Of a stretch of 64,000 bases of DNA, positions 8,377-16,442 are shown in pieces. A program made the position numbers and the translations under genes. How positions within the stretch are numbered: position 1 is the first letter of the stretch; every line of letters begins with the position of its first letter. The stretch is from contig CAKRMU010000008.1 of NCBI GenBank assembly GCA_934364985.1, forward strand, positions 1 through 64,000. Direction: 5' to 3'. The notes under the pieces were generated by a model. That model worked only from the letters and a program-made list of their open reading frames with translations. It ran no database searches and was not told the DNA's origin. This DNA comes from an uncultured Porphyromonas sp. Lineage in GTDB: Bacteria > Bacteroidota > Bacteroidia > Bacteroidales > Porphyromonadaceae.

Positions 8377-9183
8377 TTAGTATTCCTCTATAGCCTCCTT
8401 TATTTTAAGTGCCTTACGGAGTAGTGCTTCCACTCTATCAAGTGGCAGCATATTAGCTCCGTCCGAAAGAGCTTCTGCAGGGCAGGGATGCGTCTCCATA
8501 AATAATCCGTCAGCCCCTACGGCAATGGCGGCTTTCGTTATCGTCTCCACTAACTGCGGCTTGCCCCCAGTGACCCCTGAGGTGTTATTAGGTTGTTGCA
8601 AACTATGCGTCACATCCATCACCACAGGGCACCCATAGCTCTGCATCTCGGGTATACTCCTATAGTCAACGACAAGATCGCCATAACCAAACATCGACCC
8701 TCGCTCCGTGAGCAACACCTTATCGTTACCACTCTCACGCACCTTGTCACTTGCAAACTTCATCGCTATCGGAGCCATAAACTGCCCCTTCTTGATATTC
8801 ACCACCTTGCCTGTCTGTGCTGCCGCTACGAGGAGGTCCGTTTGCCTACAGAGAAAAGCAGGTATCTGAAGGACATCAACATACTCAGCCGCTAACGTTG
8901 CTTCGTGAGCCTCGTGGATGTCAGTCACTATTGGCACCCCAAAAGTGCGACCTACCTCCCCAAGTATCTCCAAAGCCTTCTCGTCACCAATACCGGTAAA
9001 AGAGTCTAAACGGCTACGATTAGCCTTGCGATAACTCCCCTTATAGACAAAAGGAATACCCAATCGCGACGTTATCTCGACCAGTTTTTCAGCCACCCTA
9101 AGAGTCAAGTCACGGCTCTCTACAACGCACGTACCAGCGAGGAGGAAGAACTTACTTCGTCCTCCTTGCATTAGGTAATCCAT
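8377..9183 (-). CDS. kdsA: 3-deoxy-8-phosphooctulonate (KDO-8-P) synthase
   Basis: This enzyme condenses phosphoenolpyruvate with arabinose-5-phosphate to KDO-8-phosphate, the first committed step to the LPS inner-core sugar KDO. Family motifs are FVYKGSYRKANRSRLDSFTG (PEP and A5P binding), VPIVTDIHE, LQIPAFLCRQTDLL, VVNIKKGQF, and MDVTHSLQQPN near the C-terminus. The frame extends upstream to 9246, but that extension begins with TTG. A -7-like sequence TACCTTTA (complement of 9234-9241) lies inside it, so translation should start lower. Starts at 9198 and 9183 remain; 9183 places about 11 residues before FFLLAG, as in relatives (268 residues). It is the first gene of the ten-gene minus-strand run. 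Confidence 0.93.
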   Translation of the reverse strand: MDYLMQGGRSKFFLLAGTCVVESRDLTLRVAEKLVEITSRLGIPFVYKGSYRKANRSRLDSFTGIGDEKALEILGEVGRTFGVPIVTDIHEAHEATLAAEYVDVLQIPAFLCRQTDLLVAAAQTGKVVNIKKGQFMAPIAMKFASDKVRESGNDKVLLTERGSMFGYGDLVVDYRSIPEMQSYGCPVVMDVTHSLQQPNNTSGVTGGKPQLVETITKAAIAVGADGLFMETHPCPAEALSDGANMLPLDRVEALLRKALKIKEAIEEY

Positions 9184-9246
9184 TAAATTACCAGCCATAT
9201 ATAGTGTTACCATCCATATTATCAATAGGTGTGTAAAGGTACACAA

Positions 9247-9622
9247 AAAAGATTAACGACCATACCGATTTATCAAATCCTTAGACGATAGCCCCTAAAA
9301 TAGCTATCCAATACCTACAAAAGAGGATACCATGAATTCGCTAATGCCGATACTATATATCCTCCTGCTCCTCCTTCCAACATACACTTCCTCTCACCCT
9401 CAACAACGAATCATCCATGAGTTATATAATAAAAGAATCGTATCCTCTGTATCTCCTTCTCCACTAACTCTTAGCTTCCCTCAAAATACAATATTTTTGA
9501 CTCTATGCCATAATACCTCCAATGGTTGTAGTAAACCTAATTCTTTCGCTCCGTTCAATAGTTTTATTAATAAAGTATGATACTATGAAGACTTGATAGC
9601 ATTGATTACTATAGCATTAGCG
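9247..9622. other. Intergenic, no convincing gene
   Basis: This 376-base stretch upstream of kdsA holds a decayed copy of the 17/6 repeat array at 9301-9363 (annotated separately) and otherwise AT-rich sequence. An 82-codon plus-strand frame at 9332-9580 has a hydrophobic start. However, its ATG lies inside a repeat unit, it lacks a ribosome-binding site and it resembles no family I know, so I do not call it a gene. Confidence 0.5.
9301..9363. repeat. Decayed 17/6 repeat array (about 3 units)
   Basis: The unit AGGATACCATGAATTCG (9324-9340), spacer CTAATG, and unit CCGATACTATATATCCT (9347-9363) stand in the same 17+6 register as the intact arrays. A weaker unit at 9301-9317 precedes them after the six bases CAAAAG. 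Units have drifted from the ATACCCTGAATTCG consensus. It lies upstream of kdsA. Confidence 0.5.
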
Positions 9623-9796
9623 TTACTTAGGATGAATCTGTAGTACCTCACTCAAGACGGTTGTATAGCGAGGGCTGACGCGGTTTCTAGTGATTACTTG
9701 GTGGAGGGCGTCGGTATCTCGGATAGCAATATAGAGGGCATGGTCGCCATATTTCTCCTGTAAAGCAGTAGCGATATTGGTGCTTTTGTCCTGTAT
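9623..9796 (-). pseudogene. Orphan gene fragment (57 codons, no start)
   Basis: Minus-strand frame ending in TAA (complement of 9623-9625) and blocked upstream by a stop at the complement of 9797-9799. It encodes DKSTNIATALQEKYGDHALY, then IAIRDTDALHQVITRNRVSP, then RYTTVLSEVLQIHPK. Composition and codon choice look coding, yet there is no start codon with a ribosome-binding site. I read it as the 3' remnant of a deleted gene. I do not recognise the family. It sits just downstream of the hairpin terminator of the OMP/lipoprotein operon. Confidence 0.35.
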
Positions 9797-9815
9797 TTAC
9801 TAAAGAGAGAAAAGC

Positions 9816-9858
9816 CATAGCCCACTGTCGAGTGACAATATCTCGACCATGGGCTATG
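9816..9858 (-). terminator. Rho-independent terminator of the PCMD/OMP operon
   Basis: Long hairpin: CATAGCCCA and GTCGAG on one arm pair with CTCGAC and TGGGCTATG on the other. There is a 2-base internal mismatch and a nine-base loop. Read on the minus strand, the stem is followed by GCTTTTCTCTCTTTAG, a T-rich tail. That orientation fits termination of transcripts leaving the barrel gene at 10005. Confidence 0.75.
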
Positions 9859-10004
9859 TATCTAAAAATGTAGGAATATACCTTTACTTCATTGTCTTGG
9901 ACGCTTCCCCCATGAGTCGTATCTATATTCTCTTTTGGCGTCTTTGCACCAAATGGGAGGATAGATACTATTTTGGGGTGTCGCGATCTTATGAATAAAC
10001 TCTT

Positions 10005-10790
10005 TTAGAATTGATATCCAAAGCCTGCCTGTAGGTAAATAGGGTACATCTTAAAGGTAATCGTATTGAAGTCTTTTTTGAATAATGGAGTAAAGCCCCA
10101 GTTGAGATCCGCATTTACGTGAAAGTGCTTATACGCCCTCCACGAACCACCTATGCGAGCTCCCCATTGCCATCTCTGCATCTCTTTAGAGAAGTCGTAG
10201 TAGGAGCGTTGTCCCTCATCGATGCTCATCTTTTGCCCTGTTGGCGTCATGTGCCGTAGGTAACCATCGTACACGCTACCACTAAATTTATTCTCCAGTT
10301 GATAGCCAAGATATAGTCCTCCTCTCACTTTCCAATTATTATTGAAACGATAGTTAGCAAGGAGAGGTATGCTGAGGAGCGTTGAGGAGTAGTCGGTATC
10401 TACTTTACCCGTCCAGTAACCCTCGATCTCACTATTATCCATTGAGACGATGGTGTGGTAGTTCTTTACCGTTGACTTGGTGCTCATACCGCGGTTTTGT
10501 ATGCTAAGACCTGAGGAGATACCCCATTCGGGTTTGCCGTATTCCTCGCCAAACCATTTCGTAGCAACACCCTCGAAAGTCCCACTATACTTGGGTTTAT
10601 ATCCGTCAATGCTACGTATCTCTACAGGCATATCCATGGGGGCAGTACCGCCGATGAAGTTGACACCGGCCCTTAGCTCAAATTCCCAGCCCGACGTTGT
10701 CCGCAGGAAGCCATCAGTGGCCGTTTGTTGTGCATTTACGCTCCAAGCCGTTAGGGTAGCGATGGCAATTGATAGGATGATCTTCTTCAT
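10005..10790 (-). CDS. Outer-membrane beta-barrel protein
   Basis: A 261-residue protein with a Sec signal peptide (MKKIILSIAIATLTAWSVNA, cleavage probably before QQ). Alternating hydrophobic strands follow (WEFELRAGVNFIG, LLSIPLLANYRF, WKVRGGLYLGYQL, WQWGARIGGSWRAY, FHVNADLNWGF). The last strand ends in an aromatic residue, YLQAGFGYQF, the sorting signature of outer-membrane barrels. It resembles the PorT/opacity-type eight-stranded barrels common in Bacteroidota. The gene begins two bases after the stop of the PCMD lipoprotein gene, so the two are almost certainly co-transcribed and may form a surface complex. Ligand and function are unknown. Confidence 0.8.
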   Translation of the reverse strand: MKKIILSIAIATLTAWSVNAQQTATDGFLRTTSGWEFELRAGVNFIGGTAPMDMPVEIRSIDGYKPKYSGTFEGVATKWFGEEYGKPEWGISSGLSIQNRGMSTKSTVKNYHTIVSMDNSEIEGYWTGKVDTDYSSTLLSIPLLANYRFNNNWKVRGGLYLGYQLENKFSGSVYDGYLRHMTPTGQKMSIDEGQRSYYDFSKEMQRWQWGARIGGSWRAYKHFHVNADLNWGFTPLFKKDFNTITFKMYPIYLQAGFGYQF

Positions 10791-10791
10791 A

Positions 10792-11940
10792 TTATTTGCA
10801 AGTGAGTGTTAATTCGTCTAACCATAAGGTGCTACCGATAGCCCCTACAAATTCAGCCCCTTTATTACTTGAGGAAGCGATGATAGAGATACTATATTTC
10901 CCTGCTTTAAGCTTCTCCGGGTCAATACTTCTGCCTTCAATGGTCTCGAAAGGGATGCTGAAACGGAGCCATTCTGCAGACTCTCTCTTATCCTCTTCTT
11001 TAATTTCGGCTATACTGATCAGTTGAGGACTGGTGCGTACATTTGTGCCATCGAGGTAGCTGACTTCGTTAGTTGTCTCAAAAAAGATAGCATAGAGGTC
11101 AAAAGTGTCCTTGGCTCCCTCGATAGTTTTACCATCTTTCCCGATAACGACGTCGCCCTGTAGGTACTTGTAATATCCGGTTAAGTAGAGTGGCTCTTGG
11201 GTAAAAGGCAGCCCGAAATGAGTCGCTTTCAGTGGATTTTTACCCAGCAACGCACCCTTATCGAGGTCACCCATGTATATGGAGCCGGAGGCTATTGGCT
11301 TCTGCATCATTGCCCCTAAAGCTCCGGCACTCACCGTTTGGATCTTGGCTCCCTTGCCCACTTTGCCTTCGTCTTGAGTGACGCAATAGGTAATTTTTTC
11401 GGGAGGAGTGCCACCAAATAATTGCGAAAGCATCACACCATAGTTGCCACTCTGCCACTGGAAATATAGCTCGCCATTAGGCTTATATTCTTCAATGATC
11501 GGATAAAGATCCCTTTTGGGGTCGCTATCCTCGTGGTAATAGGTCAGCCCCTCGAAGGCGAAATCCCACGAAGGTTGTTCGTCAAGCGAAGGCACATTTG
11601 CCCTCACTTTGTAAGTCTTTTTCCACTTCCCATCCTCAGAGGTGACGGTATAGGTCTGCTCTTTGGTAAAGTCAAGAGGGGTGCCACTTGCCGGCTCAAT
11701 AGTGGCTCCATCTGTGAGTGTGAAAGTAGGGGCAAGTGTACTCCTATCGACCCAAGTATTGACAGTCATCACGACTTCATTATTACTGATAGTGGTCGAT
11801 CTGAAGAGTAAAGATTTGTCGATTTCGCAACTCAGGATATCCGCCTCGGCATTAGGAGCCTCGGGCTTAATACAACTGGTGCAAATGATGGCCATGGTGG
11901 CTAAAGAAATCAGGCTGATAGCCCATTTGTTTGTTGTCAT
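10792..11940 (-). CDS. PCMD-domain surface lipoprotein
   Basis: A 382-residue lipoprotein: hydrophobic signal then a lipobox ending at C23 (CTSC). Residues 30-115 look like an immunoglobulin-like N-terminal domain (TFTLTDGATIEPASG, YTVTSEDGKWKKTYKV). Residues 125-382 fit the putative carbohydrate-metabolism (PCMD) domain. This has a jelly-roll-like WDFAFEGL start and the diagnostic ending GSTLWLDELTL. Such lipoproteins are typically outer-membrane anchored in Bacteroidota and are suspected glycan binders or hydrolases, which is inference here. It is the first gene of a two-gene operon with the barrel at 10005. A -7 box and two dyads lie upstream. Confidence 0.82.
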   Translation of the reverse strand: MTTNKWAISLISLATMAIICTSCIKPEAPNAEADILSCEIDKSLLFRSTTISNNEVVMTVNTWVDRSTLAPTFTLTDGATIEPASGTPLDFTKEQTYTVTSEDGKWKKTYKVRANVPSLDEQPSWDFAFEGLTYYHEDSDPKRDLYPIIEEYKPNGELYFQWQSGNYGVMLSQLFGGTPPEKITYCVTQDEGKVGKGAKIQTVSAGALGAMMQKPIASGSIYMGDLDKGALLGKNPLKATHFGLPFTQEPLYLTGYYKYLQGDVVIGKDGKTIEGAKDTFDLYAIFFETTNEVSYLDGTNVRTSPQLISIAEIKEEDKRESAEWLRFSIPFETIEGRSIDPEKLKAGKYSISIIASSSNKGAEFVGAIGSTLWLDELTLTCK

Positions 11941-12039
11941 ACTACCATTATTAAAATATAATACCTTCCGCTTTTGTATAATACCGCATCTACGTCGTCA
12001 CTTTCGTCATTATGGGGTCCCGGCGAGAAAATTTTGCAA

Positions 12040-12047
12040 CAAATATA
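12040..12047 (-). promoter_or_regulatory. -7 box for the PCMD/OMP operon
   Basis: The complement reads TATATTTG, matching the Bacteroidota TAnnTTTG element. It would give a leader of about 90 bases before the ATG at 11940. No good TTTG -33 element is seen, which leaves room for an activator. Confidence 0.5.
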
Positions 12048-12062
12048 CCAATAATCAGGCTT

Positions 12063-12075
12063 TGACATATTGTCA
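12063..12075. promoter_or_regulatory. Palindrome TGACA-N3-TGTCA, possible operator
   Basis: Perfect 5-bp dyad TGACATATTGTCA placed about 16 bases upstream of the PCMD -7 box, where a -33 element or an activator would bind. The regulator is unknown. Confidence 0.4.
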
Positions 12076-12086
12076 GATAACCTACT

Positions 12087-12127
12087 CGATATCCTTAATA
12101 TCCGCGAAGAGAATATTAAGGATATCG
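12087..12127. repeat. 15-bp perfect inverted repeat
   Basis: CGATATCCTTAATAT (12087-12101) and ATATTAAGGATATCG (12113-12127) are perfect complements around an 11-base loop. It resembles a two-unit version of the 17/6 arrays (ATATCC..ATAT words, similar spacing) but the arms are longer, so membership is uncertain. It lies upstream of the PCMD promoter. Confidence 0.6.
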
Positions 12128-12200
12128 GTTGTTAATGAGTGTACTTCAAGGACGATTGTTTGGGACAACGTATTTTCCATACATCCGGACAACGCTAAAA

Positions 12201-12309
12201 CGGATACCCTGAATTAGTAAAAGCGAATACTTGGTATTTGCTTTAGAGAATACCAAGTATTAGTCAAGGCTGATTTAGGGTATCCATTTTGGGGGATACC
12301 CTACTCGCA
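12201..12309. repeat. 17/6 repeat array A, five units
   Basis: Five 17-bp units separated by exactly 6 bp. The units are CGGATACCCTGAATTAG, CGAATACTTGGTATTTG, AGAATACCAAGTATTAG, CTGATTTAGGGTATCCA and GGGATACCCTACTCGCA. The spacers are TAAAAG, CTTTAG, TCAAGG and TTTTGG. Unit 1 is complementary to unit 4 and unit 2 to unit 3, so the first 86 bp form a nested cruciform. It lies between the divergent PCMD operon and the nrdD leader. This is the longest strictly conserved member of the family. Confidence 0.9.
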
Positions 12310-12580
12310 TTATTTTTATATCATATTTAAAGGTATGAAAGATAGAAGTATAGTAGCTATTAGGATGCTATTAGTTGTACGTTATTTAAGACTTTATATA
12401 CCAATAAATTTGTATTTTTGGATAACTTAAAAACAATCTGTATTATGTAAATCATTGGTATATAGTGTATTAATTATTAAAGATGGGAAACATTGAATCG
12501 GAATAAAAATAATTATTATTTATTTTGGTCAAATCAAATAATAGCAGTAATATTGTAATCGAAAAAATAGAACTATCGTT
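12310..12580. other. AT-rich intergenic stretch upstream of the nrdD promoter
   Basis: Strongly AT-rich, no frame worth calling on either strand. One TATTTTTG at 12413-12420 matches the -7 consensus and could be a distal promoter. Nothing else is seen. Confidence 0.4.
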
Positions 12581-12608
12581 TTTGGATATTCGCTCATTAT
12601 CATTTTTG
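12581..12608 (+). promoter_or_regulatory. Probable nrdDG promoter
   Basis: TTTG at 12581-12584, then 16 bases, then CATTTTTG at 12601-12608. This is one mismatch from TAnnTTTG with near-usual spacing. Transcription would start just before the cobalamin riboswitch. Confidence 0.5.
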
Positions 12609-12614
12609 CATGTC

Positions 12615-12822
12615 AAGAAGGGTTGCAGTCTAAGTTGCTCAACTTAGTTGCAGGGAAACTGGTGTGAGTCCGGTACAGTTCCCGCTGCTGTAATTCTCTA
12701 ATGTAGAGAGGTCATTAGCCCACTGTCTCTATGCCTTGTGGCGGAGATGGGAAGGGGATCGCTCTACGAGGTTTTTTGAGAGACCTCAAGAGATAAGTCA
12801 GAAGACCGACCTTTCGCGACGA
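12615..12822 (+). ncRNA. Cobalamin riboswitch (nrdD leader)
   Basis: The conserved core GCAGGGAAACTGGTGTGAGT, then CCGGTACAGTTCCCGCTGCTGTAA, lies at about 12650-12693. It is followed by GCCCACTG and GGGAAGGGG blocks. The B12 box AAGTCAGAAGACCGACCT is at 12795-12812. All parts are in the standard order for an adenosylcobalamin/cobalamin riboswitch. It ends about 60 bases before the nrdD ATG, so B12 should repress the B12-independent class III ribonucleotide reductase, a known regulatory logic when a B12-dependent class II enzyme is also encoded. That enzyme is not in this window. Confidence 0.93.
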
Positions 12823-12879
12823 GACAATAAGGATAGGAGATGTATTTATATTTAAGGTATTACTTTCGGGATTTAAAGT

Positions 12880-15279
12880 ATGACAACAACTATTACACAC
12901 ATCATCAAGCGTGACGGCTTAAAGGAGCCTTTCACCCCATCAAAGATTGAAAACGCCGTCCTCAAAGCTTATATCGCTACGGGGTTAACTGAGTGTTTGG
13001 AGGAGGCCAAGCAGGTAACTATCGGGGTGATGGGTAGGATTAACCAAGAGGTTATATCCGTCGAAGAGATACAGGACCTCGTGGAGAACGAGCTTATGAA
13101 GGTGCAACCAGAGGTAGCTAAGCGCTATATCCTCTACCGCGAGTGGAGAAATACCGAGCGTCATAAGCATACTCAGCTCAAGCGTAATCTCGATGGTATC
13201 GTCACCATTGATAGCAACGACGTCAACCTTAGCAACGCCAATATGAGTAGTCATACCCCTGCAGGGCAGATGATGACATTCGCCTCTGAGGTTTCTAAAG
13301 ACTATACTTATCGCTATCTTTTACCCACACAATACGCTGAGGCTCATCGTAGAGGGGATATCCATATTCACGACCTTGATTATTACCCCACTAAGACAAC
13401 GACTTGCATCCAGTACGATCTCGCTGATCTCTATGAGAGAGGGTTTCACACCAAAAATGGCAGTATCCGCACTCCCCAGAGTATCCAAAGCTATGCGACA
13501 CTTGCCACAATAGTTTTCCAGACGAATCAAAATGAGCAGCACGGAGGTCAGGCCATCCCTGCGTTTGATTTCTTTATGGCTCCGGGCGTATATAAGACAT
13601 TCGTGAAGCATTTAGCGGATATGGTGCTGATGTCTTTGCATTGTATGGGTATTGAAGAGCTACCTACGTCTAAGGAGATTAGGCAAGTCATACGTGAGCA
13701 TATCCGCTCCATCGTCCCCTCATCTACGGCTGTGACTACCCTTTGTGACGCTATCAGCGAAAAAGTAAGTAAAGAGATGCCACGGCAAGAGATGAAATAC
13801 CTCATCACTGAAGCTATCAGTCGCACCCGCCGAGATACACACCAAGCGATGGAGGGTTTCATACATAACCTCAATACAATGCACTCAAGAGGTGGCAACC
13901 AAGTCGTATTTAGTTCCATTAATTATGGCACTGACACCTCAGCAGAAGGGCGAATGGTGATAGAGGAATTGATGAAAGCTACAACCGAAGGTCTAGGAGT
14001 CGGAGGCGAAGTGCCCGTATTCCCTATTCAGATATTCAAGGTGAAAGAGGGGGTCAATTACTCAGATTCGGACTTCGAGAATGCGATGAAAGACTTTGAC
14101 AAAGCTCTATCCGGGGAAGTTCCTTTTGAGACACCTAATTTTGACTTATTCCTAAAGGCGTGCGAGACGACAGCCAAAGCCCTTTTCCCTAATTTCGTCT
14201 TCCTCGACACCCCCTTTAACCATAACGATGAGTGGGATGCCAATGATCCGCTTCGGTATCGTCACGAAATCGCTACGATGGGATGCCGTACTCGTGTTTA
14301 TGAGAATATCAATGGAGAGCGGACATCTGTAGGTCGTGGCAACCTCTCCTTTACGACCATCAACCTCCCTCGTTTGGCTATCGAAGCAAAGCGATATGCT
14401 GAGGGGCAGGTGGGGAATCTGGATGACTTAGGGAAGATTCGCAGCATTGCGATCAATAAATTGTATGCTTCGGTGCGTGAGATGGCTCAACTTGTGGGTG
14501 AGCAGTTGCACACTCGGTACGAATTTCAATGCACAGCTCTTGCCCGTCAATTCCCCTTTATGATGGGTAACGATGTGTGGAAAGGAGGCGGAGCATTACG
14601 CCCTAATGACCCTGTGGGTCACGTCATTGATAGTGGTACTTTAGGTATAGGTTTCATAGGAGGTCACAATGCGATGTATGCTATCTACGGAGAGGGGCAC
14701 GGCACGAATCACGATGCGTGGCAGACGCTTTACCACTGCGTAGAGATTATTGGTGAAGTGGCACAGGAATTTAAGCAGAAATACCACCTCAATTACTCTG
14801 TACTTGCCACTCCTGCCGAGGGACTATCCGGAAGGTTCACTCGCCTTGATCAGAAACGCTATGGTATCATTGAGGGCGTGAATGATCGTGCCTATTACGT
14901 CAATTCTTTTCACATAGATGTCAAAGAGGATATCCGTATCGCTGACAAGATACGTCTAGAAGCCCCATTCCATGCATTGACATTAGGCGGACACATTACT
15001 TATATAGAGCTGGATGGAGAGGCGAAAAAGAACGTCAAAGCTATCGCTAAAATCGTCAAGCTGATGCAGGAAAACAACATAGGCTATGGTTCGATTAACC
15101 ACCCGATAGATACCTGCCGAGAGTGTCATTATAAGGGAGTTATCTATGCCAAGTGTCCTATATGTGGCGGAGAGGATATCCTAAGGATGCGTAGGATAAC
15201 GGGATATCTTACCGGCGACCTTGCCTCTTGGAACTCCGCCAAACGTGCAGAGGAGCAGGATCGCGTTAAACATCATTGA
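12880..15279 (+). CDS. nrdD: Anaerobic ribonucleoside-triphosphate reductase (class III)
   Basis: A 799-residue glycyl-radical enzyme that reduces ribonucleoside triphosphates to deoxy forms under anaerobiosis. Residues 1-95 are an ATP-cone regulatory domain (TTITHIIKRDGLKEPFTPSK). The barrel follows, with conserved HIHDLDYYP and NHDAWQTLYHCVEIIGE segments. The C-terminal zinc site is C746, C749, C759 and C762 (CRECHY, CPICGG). The radical Gly is in RITGYL at about residue 775. It is preceded by a cobalamin riboswitch and followed 12 bases later by its activase nrdG. Length and motifs are complete. Confidence 0.97.
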   Translation: MTTTITHIIKRDGLKEPFTPSKIENAVLKAYIATGLTECLEEAKQVTIGVMGRINQEVISVEEIQDLVENELMKVQPEVAKRYILYREWRNTERHKHTQLKRNLDGIVTIDSNDVNLSNANMSSHTPAGQMMTFASEVSKDYTYRYLLPTQYAEAHRRGDIHIHDLDYYPTKTTTCIQYDLADLYERGFHTKNGSIRTPQSIQSYATLATIVFQTNQNEQHGGQAIPAFDFFMAPGVYKTFVKHLADMVLMSLHCMGIEELPTSKEIRQVIREHIRSIVPSSTAVTTLCDAISEKVSKEMPRQEMKYLITEAISRTRRDTHQAMEGFIHNLNTMHSRGGNQVVFSSINYGTDTSAEGRMVIEELMKATTEGLGVGGEVPVFPIQIFKVKEGVNYSDSDFENAMKDFDKALSGEVPFETPNFDLFLKACETTAKALFPNFVFLDTPFNHNDEWDANDPLRYRHEIATMGCRTRVYENINGERTSVGRGNLSFTTINLPRLAIEAKRYAEGQVGNLDDLGKIRSIAINKLYASVREMAQLVGEQLHTRYEFQCTALARQFPFMMGNDVWKGGGALRPNDPVGHVIDSGTLGIGFIGGHNAMYAIYGEGHGTNHDAWQTLYHCVEIIGEVAQEFKQKYHLNYSVLATPAEGLSGRFTRLDQKRYGIIEGVNDRAYYVNSFHIDVKEDIRIADKIRLEAPFHALTLGGHITYIELDGEAKKNVKAIAKIVKLMQENNIGYGSINHPIDTCRECHYKGVIYAKCPICGGEDILRMRRITGYLTGDLASWNSAKRAEEQDRVKHH

Positions 15280-15291
15280 GTCCCTAAAGAG

Positions 15292-15756
15292 GTGCATATC
15301 CTCAAGGTAATACCAGAGACGATCCTTGATGGTGATGGGATACGGTGTGCTATCTATTTGGCAGGCTGCTCCCATCATTGTCCGGGGTGCCACAACCCTG
15401 AGAGCCACAATCCACTATTTGGAGTGCCACTAACGAGTGCGTACATGGATAAAATCATCGATGACATCAATGCCAATCCCTTACTCGATGGTATCACACT
15501 GAGCGGTGGCGATCCCATGTATGCCCCGGATGAATTACTTCCACTACTGCAACGACTAAAGCAGGAAACCGGCCTTGAGATATGGTGCTATACAGGGTAT
15601 ACATTAGAGCAAATCCAAGCCGACCCTACTCGTATTGGTTTACTGGAGTATATAGACGTCCTTGTTGACGGACGCTTTATACAAAAGCTCTACGACCCTC
15701 AATTGCCCTTTAGGGGAAGCTCTAATCAACGGATCATTTATCTACACAAGAGATAG
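15292..15756 (+). CDS. nrdG: Anaerobic ribonucleotide reductase activating protein
   Basis: A 154-residue radical-SAM activase that installs the glycyl radical in NrdD. The CX3CX2C cluster motif is at C26, C30 and C33 (CSHHCPGC), and GGDP (LSGGDPMY) is the SAM-binding motif. The start is a GTG at 15292 (decoded [10 protein letters not shown]) behind AAAGAGG. No in-frame ATG gives the full N-terminus. It is co-transcribed with nrdD and so shares the B12 control. The C-terminus [12 protein letters not shown] is typical. Confidence 0.95.
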   Translation: MHILKVIPETILDGDGIRCAIYLAGCSHHCPGCHNPESHNPLFGVPLTSAYMDKIIDDINANPLLDGITLSGGDPMYAPDELLPLLQRLKQETGLEIWCYTGYTLEQIQADPTRIGLLEYIDVLVDGRFIQKLYDPQLPFRGSSNQRIIYLHKR

Positions 15757-15777
15757 CTTTGTACCGCAATCAGCGAG

Positions 15778-15909
15778 AGTGGTACCTAATCTACGAATAA
15801 ATATAGATTAGGAGAGGTGCCAGCGAATACCTGATATTCGCTTTTAGGGATAGCAGGTATTATCTTTAAGAAATACCCTGAATTCGCCGAGACGAATTCA
15901 GGGTATCAG
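15778..15909. repeat. 17/6 repeat array B, four clear plus two decayed units
   Basis: The four clear units (15824-15909) are CGAATACCTGATATTCG, GGGATAGCAGGTATTAT, GAAATACCCTGAATTCG and CGAATTCAGGGTATCAG, with spacers CTTTTA, CTTTAA and CCGAGA. Units 3 and 4 are complementary over 13 bp. Upstream, AGTGGTACCTAATCTAC and ATATAGATTAGGAGAGG continue in exact 23-bp register and are mutually complementary (CCTAATCTA/TAGATTAGG). It lies between nrdG and the abfD leader. Confidence 0.88.
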
Positions 15910-16137
15910 TTTTTTGAAATACAGGACATTCGCGTGAGGGGTGTGAGGGCACATCTTAAAAAGAAATGCATCTTCTTTGTGAGAATGGTTGTATATCCGG
16001 TCTATCTTATTCGGTATGAGTTGATTATATGTATCTAAGTATAGTGGAAATTGGATCTGTAACGACATTTGAAAGGTTATTATATAAACGGTTCCATAAT
16101 TAGTGGCTAATTTCATACTTTATTTGATTTTATTTCG

Positions 16138-16145
16138 TACCTTTG
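16138..16145 (+). promoter_or_regulatory. -7 box of the 4-hydroxybutyrate operon
   Basis: TACCTTTG, a perfect TAnnTTTG element, ends six bases before the predicted 5' end of the cobalamin riboswitch. No correctly spaced TTTG is seen upstream. Confidence 0.6.
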
Positions 16146-16150
16146 TCACG

Positions 16151-16412
16151 AATAGGTGAGTGAGGAGTGCCAATAACGATTGGTGCTACTTGCCTGAAAA
16201 GGGAACTTGGTGCGAGACCAAGACTGTACTCTCAGCTGTGACTCCTGAAGTACGACCCTGCAAATTAATGTCACTGTAGCCTACATCTGCGAGCGTTGAA
16301 TTTCTCAGTAACGATTGTCGCGGAAGGCTATGGGAAGGCTGCGGGGTATTGTCGCAAGTGATGCATTACAAAGCATTATGAGCTAATGGAGAAGTCAGAA
16401 GACCTGCCTATA
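16151..16412 (+). ncRNA. Cobalamin riboswitch (abfD operon leader)
   Basis: The core at about 16197-16243 reads AAAAGGGAACTTGGTGCGAG, then ACCAAGACTGTACTCTCAGC and TGTGAC. This matches the GGGAA..GGTGnnA..CC..CTG..C.GC..CTGT consensus. The B12 box AGTCAGAAGACCTGCC lies at 16393-16408. The outer helix can form between ATAGGT near 16152 and CCTAT near 16410. The region between core and B12 box is unusually long, about 150 bases, so it carries an extra peripheral domain. It controls the first open frame after it and, by read-through, abfD. This links B12 status to butyrate-pathway expression. Confidence 0.9.
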
Positions 16413-16442
16413 TCATTGGATTTTTGTTTTCAGAGTTAGGAA

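Noticed and set aside
9234..9246. Long form of kdsA starting at 9246
   Set aside because: It would need a TTG start and contain the likely -7 element within the coding region; the family N-terminus fits a start near 9183.
9332..9580. 82-codon plus-strand frame with a hydrophobic start
   Set aside because: Its ATG is inside a decayed repeat unit, no ribosome-binding site is present, and the composition after residue 20 is not protein-like.
12201..12309. The 17/6 arrays as CRISPR
   Set aside because: Spacers are only 6 bp and themselves conserved, repeats vary and alternate orientation, and no cas genes are present.
15898..16116. 72-codon minus-strand frame
   Set aside because: It overlaps array B and AT-rich promoter sequence of the abfD operon; no motif, no plausible start context.
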